A stretch of 64,000 bases of DNA from DASVUC01 sp038237225 (GTDB lineage Bacteria > Planctomycetota > Phycisphaerae > Tepidisphaerales > Tepidisphaeraceae): assembly GCA_038237225.1 (NCBI GenBank), contig JBBRYX010000013.1:62001-126000 (forward strand). Reading direction: 5' to 3'. Both the position numbers and the translations under genes were made by a program. The notes beneath the pieces were generated by a model. The model saw only the letters and a program-made list of their open reading frames with translations. It searched no databases and was not told the DNA's origin. The number at the start of each line of letters is the position of its first letter. Positions within the stretch are counted from its first letter, which is position 1. This document shows positions 32,364 through 43,400 of this stretch, in pieces.

Positions 32364-32645
32364 ATGTCGCACGTCGAAATTACCAACATTCCAGAGGATA
32401 TTTATCATCAGTTGCAGGAGCGCGCCCGCGCAAACGGGAAGTCGGTGAGCCAGCAGGCGGCAGATTATCTTCGGCAAGCCATTGTCGAAGGGGCGGCCGA
32501 AGCCAAGCTGCTGGCGGATATCCGCGAGGAGCGCGAGGCGCAGAACGTGTACATCACTGAGGATGGCTCTCGCGATGTCTCAAAACGTCCCGTTGGTTAC
32601 GGCAGACCGCAAGCTGATCGCAGCATTCCCGAATCACGCGGTTGA
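32364..32645 (+). CDS. FitA/VapB-type ribbon-helix-helix antitoxin, 3' end altered by a deletion
   Basis: The N-terminal 55 residues are an intact RHH antitoxin: MSHVEITNIPEDIYHQLQER, followed by ARANGKSVSQQAADYLR. The last 20 or so residues (DVSKRPVGYGRPQADRSIPESRG) are the out-of-frame reading of a PIN toxin's C-terminus, so a deletion has fused the antitoxin end to the toxin tail. It begins 3 bp after cysK. It may still bind its operator but has no intact toxin partner here. Confidence 0.6.
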   Translation: MSHVEITNIPEDIYHQLQERARANGKSVSQQAADYLRQAIVEGAAEAKLLADIREEREAQNVYITEDGSRDVSKRPVGYGRPQADRSIPESRG

Positions 32646-32670
32646 CCTGGATTCTTTTGCGAAAGGTAGA
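32563..32670 (+). pseudogene. VapC (PIN) toxin C-terminal remnant
   Basis: In the frame of the downstream cysC the DNA reads ALAMSQNVPLVTADRKLIAA and then FPNHAVDLDSFAKG, the end of a PIN domain (VTxDRKL is the fourth acidic-site region). The first 90 or so residues are gone. It overlaps the antitoxin end in another frame and runs without a stop into cysC. Confidence 0.65.
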
Positions 32671-33300
32671 ATGGCTGAACAAAGAGCAACAAACGTCACC
32701 TGGCACGAAGGGTCCGTCTCTCGCGAGGAGCGCGCACAGCTTCTTGGACAGAAAGGTGTCACGGTCTGGATGACCGGTCTGAGCGCCAGCGGGAAATCAA
32801 CGATCGCAGTCATCCTCGAGCAGATGCTGCTGCATCAGAAGAAGCATGCGTATCGACTTGACGGCGACAACATTCGTCATGGCTTGAACAAGAATCTCGG
32901 CTTTAGCGCTGAGGATCGTGCTGAGAACATCCGCCGGATTGGCGAGGTGGCGAGGCTGTTTTCAGATGCCGGCATGATCGCGATCACTTCTTTTATTTCA
33001 CCGTATAAGAAGGACCGCGATGCGGTGCGCGCGAGCATGAAGCCGGGCGAGTTCATTGAAGTTTATGTGAAAGTGAGCCTGGCGGCGGCGGAGAAGCGCG
33101 ATCCCAAGGGGCTGTATAAGAAGGCACGCGCCGGTGAGATCAAGGGGTTTACCGGGATTGATGATCCGTATGAAGCGCCGGATCAGGCGGAGATCGTCAT
33201 CGACACCGAAACCACTTCCGCCGAGGCGGGGGCCAAGCTGATCCTGGCGCAACTTGAAAAGGGCGGCTATCTCGCGGCGTCATCTGACGCGCGCTGTTGA
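32671..33300 (+). CDS. cysC: Adenylylsulfate (APS) kinase
   Basis: The 209-aa protein has the P-loop GLSASGKST at 36-44, LDGDNIRHGLNKNLGFSAEDR (APS site), ITSFISPYKKDRD and the C-terminal FTGIDDPYEAP. It phosphorylates APS to PAPS in sulfate activation, fitting the sulfur cluster. AAAGG lies 5 nt before the ATG. The frame is open upstream through the VapC remnant; the ATG at 32671 gives the family length. No cysD/cysN sulfate adenylyltransferase lies in the window. Confidence 0.94.
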   Translation: MAEQRATNVTWHEGSVSREERAQLLGQKGVTVWMTGLSASGKSTIAVILEQMLLHQKKHAYRLDGDNIRHGLNKNLGFSAEDRAENIRRIGEVARLFSDAGMIAITSFISPYKKDRDAVRASMKPGEFIEVYVKVSLAAAEKRDPKGLYKKARAGEIKGFTGIDDPYEAPDQAEIVIDTETTSAEAGAKLILAQLEKGGYLAASSDARC

Positions 33301-33313
33301 ATCGGGGATCACC

Positions 33314-34174
33314 ATGAGCGGTGGGTACGTCGATCTTCATTGCCACTCGACCGCATCGGATGGAACGTTTCCGGCGCGGGAGGTGGTGCGCCTGGCGAAG
33401 TCGTCGGGACTGGTGGGGCTGGCCCTGACCGATCACGACACCGTTGCGGGAATCGATGATGCACAAGATGAAGCGCAGCAACTTGGATTGCAGTTCGTTG
33501 CCGGCATTGAAATCAGTTGCACTTATCCCGCGCCCGGCACGCTTCATATGCTGGGTTACGGGGTTGACCCCGGTAGCCCCGTGCTGCGCGAGATGATGCG
33601 GCAACTGATCGACGCGCGCGATAACCGGAACCCGAGGATCATCGCGAAGTTGAATGATCTGGGTGTCGCGATCAACATGGATGAGCTTAACTCGGAGGCG
33701 GGTGCGGGCGTGGTCGGCCGGCCACACATCGCCGCGATCCTGCATCGCAAGGGGTATGTCTCATCCATCAAACAGGCGTTTGACAAATACCTCGGCCTGG
33801 GCGCACCGGCGTATTTTGACAAGGAGCGTTTGCCGCCGCAGCGGGCGTTGGAGTTGATCGACCGATCGGGCGGAGTGGCCGTGCTGGCGCATCCGATCCA
33901 GTTGCGGGCGACGAATGATGCGGAGCTTGATCGTGCCGTGAAGGATTTGGTCGACCAGGGCCTGGCGGGAATTGAAACCATTCACAGCGATCATGACCAG
34001 GCCATGATCGAGAAGTGCACGCGGCTGGCGGAGCGATACGATCTTTTGCAGACGGGTGGAAGCGATTTTCACGGAACGAACAAGAAGAATATCGGCTTGG
34101 GATCCGCCAATGGCCGGAGAATCCCTCGAGAGATGATGGATCGGTTGATGGAACGCCTGCTGAACGAAGCATGA
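33314..34174 (+). CDS. PHP-domain phosphoesterase (RNase AM/YciV-like)
   Basis: The 286-aa protein has the four PHP motifs: DLHCHSTASDGTFPAREVV, ALTDHDTVAGI, GIEISC and a late GGSDFHGTNKK. This is the YciV/RNase AM pattern. RNase AM is a 5'-3' exonuclease on RNA and small oligonucleotides, and relatives dephosphorylate 3',5'-nucleoside bisphosphates such as pAp. Placement after cysC favours pAp or PAPS-derived substrates, but this is inference. The ATG at 33314 follows the cysC stop by 13 bp; the longer frame to 33254 overlaps cysC. Confidence 0.87.
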   Translation: MSGGYVDLHCHSTASDGTFPAREVVRLAKSSGLVGLALTDHDTVAGIDDAQDEAQQLGLQFVAGIEISCTYPAPGTLHMLGYGVDPGSPVLREMMRQLIDARDNRNPRIIAKLNDLGVAINMDELNSEAGAGVVGRPHIAAILHRKGYVSSIKQAFDKYLGLGAPAYFDKERLPPQRALELIDRSGGVAVLAHPIQLRATNDAELDRAVKDLVDQGLAGIETIHSDHDQAMIEKCTRLAERYDLLQTGGSDFHGTNKKNIGLGSANGRRIPREMMDRLMERLLNEA

Positions 34175-34213
34175 ATGGGACGGGGCGGGACGATACAATG
34201 GGTGACAAATCTT

Positions 34214-34286
<73 letters not shown>

Positions 34287-34470
34287 TTCATCTCGCTTTA
34301 TCCGGGGAACACCGTCGCATCAGAAGCCGCGTGGTTGGGGATACGGGAATTATTAGCTTTCATTGTACTCGTAACATTTTTTTCGGGTAGGATGATCGGC
34401 GTTGGCATTTCTTTGAGGCAGACAGGTTTACGGGCATCGGGCAGACCCCTGAGTTTTATCTCAGATCGAC

Positions 34471-37400
34471 TTGTTTAAGGCGATGCCCGCCTATTCGTGG
34501 AGTTGGTTTGCTGATGTTCCGCCGCAAGGCGGATCAGCGAGATTGGATAGCGGGCTGATTCGGGCTGCTTATCGGGCGATGGGTCATCATTTCAACAGGG
34601 CGGACATGAAAAACGCGACTAAGCTGTGGGCGAAAACGGATCGCCAGATCTCTAAGGTACTGTCTCATGCTGCTAGCCTGGTGATGGAGACGCTGGAGTC
34701 GCGTCTGCTGATGGCGATCGACCAGCCGCCGTACCTGCCACCGCAGCATCAGGCGGTGAACCTTGGGTCCTATCTGACGCCGCCATCAGCGCGGCAGCCG
34801 CTCGACATCGCGATGGAGTTTCTGAAGGCGAATTCGCAGTCGCTGGGGATGGCGCCAACGGACGTTGTCGCATCGACCGTCACCGACAAGTACCGCGATG
34901 CTGATACCGGTGTGACGCACATTTACCTGCGGCAACTGGTGAATAAGCTTGAAGTGTCAAACTGCAACTTTGTGATCAACATTGACGGCCTGGGTAGGGT
35001 GATCAATGCGGGGGGAGGCTTCGTCAACGGTCTGAGCTTCAGTAACGAATCCGCGATTCCGAAGATTCTTGCGGCAGATGCTCTGGTGGCGATTTCCGAT
35101 GACCTCGGGCTTAGTCTTGATAGTCGTCCGCGGACTTTGGAATCCGAGGGCGGCGTGGATCAATCATCCGTTCTGTCCGCGCCCAAAGCGTCGCTCGATC
35201 CGATTCCGGCGAGGCTGCATTACGTGGCGACGCCTGAAGGTCTGGATCTCGCGTGGGATCTGGTGCTGCGCACGCCGGATGGCGACCACTGGTATAACGT
35301 CAGCGTTAACACCGACACGGGCGCGCTGGTGCAGGGTTTCGACTGGGTTGAGCATGCGACTTACAATGTATTCCCGCAGCCGCTGGAGAGTCCGTACGAT
35401 GGGCCAAGGCAGGGGCTTGTGGACCCCTTCGATCCCGTGGCTTCGCCGTTTGGGTGGCATGACACCAACGGAGTGATGGGACCGGAGTTTACCGACACGC
35501 GCGGCAATAACGTTTCGGCGCAGGAGGACACCGACGCCAACAACGTCGGCGGTTTTCGTCCTGATGGCGGGGCATCGCTGAACTTCGACTTTCCGCTGGA
35601 CCTCACGCTGGCGCCCAGCGGCTATCAATCGGCCGCGATCAGCAATTTGTTCTACTGGAACAACCTGCTGCACGATGTGCATTACAAGTATGGGTTCACC
35701 GAAGCCACGGGCAACTTCCAGATCAATAACTATGGCAAGGGCGGCGTTGGCAGCGATGGCGTGATGGCCGATGCGCAGGATGGATCGGGGACGAACAACG
35801 CGAACTTTGCGACCCCGCCGGATGGCTCGGCGCCGCGGATGCAGATGTTTGTGTTTACAGCGCCCACCCCTGATCGCGATGGAGATCTCGACAACGGGAT
35901 CATCGTTCATGAATACGGGCATGGCGTAACGAACCGGCTGACCGGCGGGCCGGCGAACTCAAACGCGCTCAGCGCGATTCAGTCGGGAGGAATGGGTGAG
36001 GGATGGAGCGATTGGTGGGCGCTCATGTTCACCGTGAAGGCGACCGACGTCGAGAACCAGGCGTACCCGATGGGAACGTATGCGCTGGGGCAGGTTTCGA
36101 CGGGACCGGGGATTCGGCGGCAGCCTTACAGCTACAACTTGACGATCGATCCGATCACCTTTGCCGCTTACAACAGCAGCAACGAAGTCCATAACGTAGG
36201 TGAGATCTGGTCATCGGCGCTGTGGGACATGGCATGGCTGCTGATGGACAAGTATGGCTTTAATCCAACGATCTCGCAGGGTTACTCACCCGGCGGGGCA
36301 GGGAACCTCCTGGCGATGAAACTGGTGATGGATGCGCTGAAGCTGCAGCCGGCAAATCCGAGCTTCACGCAGGCGCGGGATGCGATTATCCAGGCGGATA
36401 CGGTCTTGACCGGTGGGGCGAATTTGAAGGAGATCTGGACGGCGTTTGCGCGGCGGGGGCTGGGTCTGTCCGCCAACGCCGGAACCTCGAGTTCGACAAG
36501 CGTCACCACCGCATTTGATCTGCCAATCCTGGGGCTGAGCGTGGCGAGTACGGTTCCCGCGGCCGGCTCAACCATCGCGACACAGCCGACGGATTTTGTT
36601 GTGAACTTTACGTCGGCGTATACGCCGGCATCCGTGGACGCTTCCGATTTCAAGGTGAACGGCGTCTCCGCCAGCTCGTTTGTATTGAATGACAGCGACA
36701 CGATTACATTTCACTTCAATACCACGCCCATCGTCACGCAGGGCGTGCAGACACTTTCGATTGCGGCGGGCGCGATGACCCGCCAAAGCGACGGCAGCGC
36801 GAGTCTCGTGTTCAACAGCACCTTGCGATGGGACCTGACACCGATCGCGGTTACCAGCACCGTTCCAGTGGATGGTTCGCTGGTAACGCTTCCGCTCACT
36901 TCGATCGATGTGAACTTCAACGAGCCGTTCGCGGCTGCGAGCATCGGGGCGAGCGATCTCACGTTGAACCGCGGCACGGTCACGGGGTTCACGCTGCTGG
37001 ATGCCGACACGGTGCGTTTTACCGTCAGCGGCCTGAATTCCGAAGGCAACCTTACGCTCAACATCGCGGCCGGGGCGATCACCGATGCATTTGGAAACAT
37101 CGGATCGGCCTATAGCGGAACGCTGTTCCTCGACGCGGGAACGGTGGCGTTTCCGATTCCGTTGACTGCTGTGGCGCCGCTTGGATCGCTGACCTATACC
37201 GGGACGGCGTCGGGGACGATCGGGGGGACTGCCGACACGGACACATTCACGCTGGCGCTCGATCCCGGGCAGACGCTGACGCTGATCGTGACGCCGGCGG
37301 CCGCGCCGCGCGCGGCGCCCGCGCTGCGCGCCGCGATCACCCTGACGGGACCCGGTGTCTTCGCAACGGGATCTTCATCCGCGGCGGGAAAAGATGCTGT

Positions 37401-40400
37401 CCTTCAGAGCGCGGCAATCAGCGGGGGTCTGTACAGCATTACGATTAGCGGGTTGTTGAATACTATCGGCGCGTACACGATTCAGGCGTACGTCAACGCT
37501 TCCGTTGAAGATGAGGACCATGGCGGCGCGACGAACGACACCCGCGCGACCGCGCAGAATATTGATGCCTCGGCCGTCGCGATCGGCGGATCTTCCAGCC
37601 GACTTGCGGTGATCGGATCTCTTCCCTCGACGGCCGGGATTGCGGCAGTCGCGGAGAACTTTGAAACCGGAACGCTCGGTCCCGCGTGGAGCACCTACTC
37701 GTCTGTGGCCGGCGGGCGTGTCCAGGTATCCGGCGCTTACAGCACCGCGGGCGGCAGCTATGCGCTTTGGATGGACCGCACGCCGTCCGGCACCCTGACC
37801 CTGAACGAGGCGGTGTGGAATGTGAACCTCACGGGCGTGGTGAATCCCTCATTAGCGTTTTCCGCGGCGGAATGGAGCGATGAAGAAACCGGTTTTTCCG
37901 GCGCCTTCACCGGTCATTTCAATGCCGACGGAGTTGCAATTAGTGCCGACGGCGTGAACTGGTATCCCCTGTGGTCCGCACCGGACACCACGCCCGGCGC
38001 CTGGACGTCCTATACCTTCAATCTCGCAACGGCGGCGGCTTCGGCGGGGATCTCGCTTGGGAATAACTTCAAGATCAGATTCCAGCAGTACGATGATTTT
38101 GATCTGACCACCGACGGACGCGGGTGGGACAACATTGCCATTACGACCCCGGCGCCGAGCGAGGATTGGTATCGCTTCGACATGGCGGCGGGAAGCGCCG
38201 CTACGATCGGGGTGAAGTCGCTGGGTGGGCCGGCAGCCGAGCTTGAGCTTCAGGATGCGAGCGGCGCGGCGCTGGCTCGGGGCGCTGTTTCCGGATCCGG
38301 GTTTGATCGGTCAGTTGCCCGGTTCGTATCGACCAGCGGTGGAACATACTACGCGAGAATCAGCGGTGGGACCGGAGCGTCCTATCAACTTCTCGTTTTG
38401 AAGAACGCCGATTTTGATAATGAGCCGAACGACACTCTTGCCACGGCGCAGCCCGTGGGTGGGAGTCCGGCCACCGGGCCGGGGCGCGTGCTCGGCAGCA
38501 TCTCGGGTGCGGGCGTGGCTACCGGCGGTGTCAAGATGGGGCTGATTCAGGATTCGCTGCCGTGGGGGAAAACATCCAATACCACGGTTGCGGCGGCGCT
38601 GAATTACGCGGTGACGATGATTCCATCATCGGCATTGGGAGCCATCGATCTTTCCGCCTTTAACCTCATTGTGCTGGCGGGAGACCAGTCGGCGACCACG
38701 TATGCCAACGTGCAGTCCAATATGGGGCGGATTGAATCGTGGGTATCGGGCGGCGGAGTTTGGATCGCCAACAATGCGGCGGCTGCAACGAATCCCTACA
38801 CGTTTGATCTGCTTCCCGGCGCCGCCGGCGTGACGTTCACCACGAGCACCGGCGCGGCGATCGACGTGCTTGCGCCATCGAGTGGATTGATCAATGGCCC
38901 CGGTGGGACCATAACCAACACGACGTTGGACGGTGGAACCAGCTCGTACCACGGGTACACGGTCAGCTCATTACCGGCGGGCTCGGTTGCGATTCTCTCG
39001 ACAGCCACCGCCACGCAGGTGGTGGCGTTTGACTATGTGTTCGGAAGCGGGCATGTCATCACCGACACAATCCCCATCGAATTTTACAACGCGACCGGCA
39101 ACTTCGCGATCTTCCACACGAACCTGTTCAATTTTGGTGCTTCCGTCATCACCGGAGGTGCGGGCGACTTCTACAAGTTCACGCTTGCCGCGGGCCAGAC
39201 CGTGCGTCTCTCGACGCAAACGCCCGGTGACGGAGCGGACGAGGTCAACAATCCGCTCAATCCCGCGCTTCAGCTTTATGATTCTGCCGGGAACAAAATC
39301 GCGTTCAATGACAACGGGGCGGCGGATGGACGCAATGCCCTGCTGAGCTATACCGCCGCTGCCGCGGGGATCTATTACGTGCAGGTGGTCTCGGCCACGA
39401 CGATGCCGGTGACAAGCGGCGAATTTGTTCTGACGATCGACAGCGCCGGTTTTGCGGCCGCGCCGTTCGTCGTTTCGGCGACGACGCCAATCAGCGGTTC
39501 ATCGCCTGCAACGACGCCGACTGAAATAGTGGTTGATTTTTCAGATAGCGTTTTGCTCACATCGGTGCAGGCGGGAGACATGCTTTTTGACGGCGTGCCG
39601 CTCTCCAACATGACTGTGATCGACGGCAATACCGTTAGCTTCCGACTTCCGACCGGGCTGGCGCAGGGTCTGCACACGTTCATAATCGCGGCGGGGAGCA
39701 TTGCGGATATCCACAACACGCCGATCAATGGATTCAGCGGGACCTTCAGCTTAGACAGCCTGCCGCCCAGGGTGATTGCATCGTCGATTGCTGAGAACGA
39801 AATCCGCGCACCCGGCTCGTTGACCTATGTCATTACGTTCAGCAAGCCGATGCTGAAGACGAACCTGGATTCGACGGATTTCAGGCTTAACGGGAACTTC
39901 CGCGGCATTGCTTACACCGCATCCGGTTTTGCCTATGACGCAAGCGGGACGGTCTTAACGCTTAACTACTCGGCCCTGCCGGATGATCGGTACACGCTCA
40001 CACTGGTCAGTGGCAACGGTCGTTTCGAGAGTGCAATTGGATTGGATCTGGACGGTGACGGCAACAGCATTGAGGGAGGAGACTATGTCCTCAATGTTTC
40101 CGTGGATGCGGGCACGTTGGCGTATCCGACGCCGCTGCCGGCTAAAAACCCGCGTGGGAGTTTGGTCTACGACCCCACCGTGACGAGCACCATTACTTTC
40201 CCCGGCGATACCGACAGCTTCACCGTGAATCTGGACGCGGGGCAGACGATGACATGGGTGGTGGAGGTTGCGGCGCCGCTGCAGCCGACCCTCACGCTGA
40301 CGGATCCGTCGGGTGGGGTCATTGCCACCGCGACTTCAGCCGGACCGGGTCTCGACATCGTTCTTCAGACGATTCCGATGACGACCGCGGGAACGTACAC

Positions 40401-43400
40401 CGTGACCGTTGGCGGCGTTGGGGCGTCGACGGGATCGTACATGGTTCAACTGATCCTGAACGCCGCGGTTTCGAGTGACAACCATGAGGGTCCGGCCAAT
40501 TCCAGTTTTGCCACCGCGCAAAATCTTGACGCCAACTTCTCCGGTCTTCCCGGAGGTGCAAGCCGTGGGGCATCGATCGGGATCGTCAGCGGCGAAGACT
40601 GGTACAAGTTCACGCTGGCGCCGGGACAGAGCGCCTCGGTCTCGGTGAACAACCTGGGCGGCACAATTTCGGGGCTGGAGCTGCGCGATTCGACCAACGC
40701 GCTTCTGGCGTCCGGGATCGCCGGCTCGACCAATGTTGACCGCTCTATCGCCGATTTCGTGTCTACGGCGGGAGGGACCTATTTTGCGCGCGTCGTCACC
40801 AGCGGCAGCACAACCTACAACCTGCTGGTGACTCGCGGCGCTTCTTTCGACACCGAAGCGAATGATGCGCCCGCGACGGCGCAAGTGTTGCAAAGTTCGC
40901 AATCCTCCGGGCAATTCGTGGTCCTGGGAGCGGTCACCAGCGGGGTGGACGTCTATTCCTTCACGGCGGCCGCGGGCGCGGTGCTTTCGTTTAAGACATC
41001 GACTCCGGGTGATGGCGCAGGCGAGCCGGCGAACACCCTTAATCCGCGTCTGCGCCTGCTCAATATCAGCGGAACTCTTCTGCTCTCCGATGATAATTCG
41101 GCCCCCGACGGGCGCAACGCCGTGCTGAATTACACCGTTGCCACCGCGGGAGGGTATCTTATCGAGGTCTCGTCCTCGACTCTCGTTAATACGACCGGGG
41201 ATTACATCCTGACGATTGGCGGAGCGTCGGCAGAATCACGCAACTTTGCGGTGTCCGCGGTCACGCCTGCCACCGGTGCGGCGATCACCGTTGCCCCTAC
41301 CACTTTGACCCTCGACTTCAACGACACGATCCTCATCTCGTCGATCCAGGCGGCTGACCTGAAGATCGACGGTATCCCAGCAAACTCCTTCACGCTGGTC
41401 GATCAGAACACGATCATTTTCAATATTCCCGCGCTGACGAGCGGCTTGCACACGATCAGCGTTGCAGCCGGAACGATATTGGATCTTCAGGGGACGCAGG
41501 TGCAGGCATTCCAATCGACGTTCACGCTGGATACGACCGCGCCGCGCGTTGTCTTATCCTCGATTCAAGACGGCGAAGTCCGCGCTGCGGGGAACCTGGC
41601 ATATACCGTGACTTTCAACAAGCCGATGCTGACGAGCAATCTCGATGCGAGCGACATCGGCCTGCAAGGCTTGCTTCGCGGCGGCAGCTTCACGCCATCC
41701 ACCATGTCATGGGATGCCACCGGCAAAATCCTGACGATCAATTATATCGGTCTTCCTGAGGACTCGTTCCGGCTCACGCTGCTCAGCGGCAACGGACGGT
41801 TCGAGGACGCCGGGGGAATCGATCTCGATGGCGAGCCGGTATTTCCGATTCCGCCAAACCAATCCGGCAACGGTTTTCCGGGTGGCAACTTTATTCTGAA
41901 TTTCGTTACTGATGCGCCCACGACTCCGTACCCCACGCCACTTTTGTCGATCGGGCCTCGGGGCAGCTTGATCTATGATCCCTCGGTGACGGGCGTGATC
42001 GGGTCTGCCGGTGACACCGACAGCTTTACGATCACTCTGGATTCCGGACAGCTTGCGTCGGTGGTATTGAAATCCGTCGGCGGCCTCCGAGGGATTGTTG
42101 AACTTCTGAATCCTTCCAATGTGGTCATCGGCGCCGCCACCGCGGGAGCAGCCGGGCAAGATGCAGTCATCCAGGGCGCGGCAGTGGCATCTCCAGGCGT
42201 TTATACTATTCGCGTCTCCGGCGCCACGTCATCGGTCGGAATCTACACCGCCCAGCTTTTCCTCAACGCAAATGTGGAAGATGAAGAGCACAATGGCGCC
42301 GGCAACAACAGCCGCGCATCAGCGCAGAACATCGAGAGCAGCTTCCTGACGCTTTCCGGCACCAGCCGGCGCGGCGCGGTCCTCGGAAAACTGTCTTCAA
42401 GCACCGGAGCCACACAGATCTTTGGCGACAATTTCGAAACCGGGACACTAGGCCCGGCATGGAGCACATATTCCTCGCTGGCTCAAGGCCGGATCCAACT
42501 TACCGGCGCGTTCACAACGGCCGGCGGAAGCTACGCCATGCTGATGGACCGCAACCCGGGCACCGGCCTGACGCTGAACGAAGCGGTGTGGACGGTCAAC
42601 CTCGCGGGCGTGGTGAATCCCACACTCACCTTCGCCGCGGCGGAGTGGAACGATGAGCAGCATCCGTTCGGCGCCGGATCCTTCATCGGACATTACAACG
42701 CGGATGGCGTAGCGATCAGCGCCGATGGAAACACCTGGTATCCGCTGTGGTCGGCGGCGGACACGGCGGCGGGCGCGTGGAGCTCTTACACCTTCAACCT
42801 CGCCACCGCGGCGGGGGCGAACGGGATCACCGTCGGCAACAACTTCAAGATCAAGTTCCAGCAGTACGATGACAACCCCCTCACCACCGATGGACGCGGG
42901 TGGGACAATGTCGGGATCACCATTCCGCTTCCGGCGGGAGACGATTGGTACAGCTTCAACCTTGCCGCCGGCCAGTCCGCCAGTGTCGTTGCCACCAAGC
43001 TGTCTGCCGGATCGCTTGCGATTTCGCTGGTCGATTCCACCGGCGCAGCGCTCGCGTGGGACACGGATTCGTTCACCAATGTAGACCAGGCTATCGAGCA
43101 TTTCGTGGCCCCGGCGGCGGGAACGTATTACCTTCGCCTCTCCGGATCGGATGCGGAATACTCGCTGCTGGTCAACATCGATACCGTATTTGATCTCGAA
43201 AACAACAGCTCAATCGAAACCGCGCAGAACCTCTGGGGGCATGCGGCGCTGGGGTCCTTGCTCACCGGTGTCAACGCGGTCACCGGTTCTGGTCCGACGA
43301 TCACCGGACCGATCGACATCGTCGGCACGAATCTGTCCATCGGTTTTGCTGCCGACGGATCGCTGACCGGACCCGCCATCGGTGTCAAACATCGCGGGAT

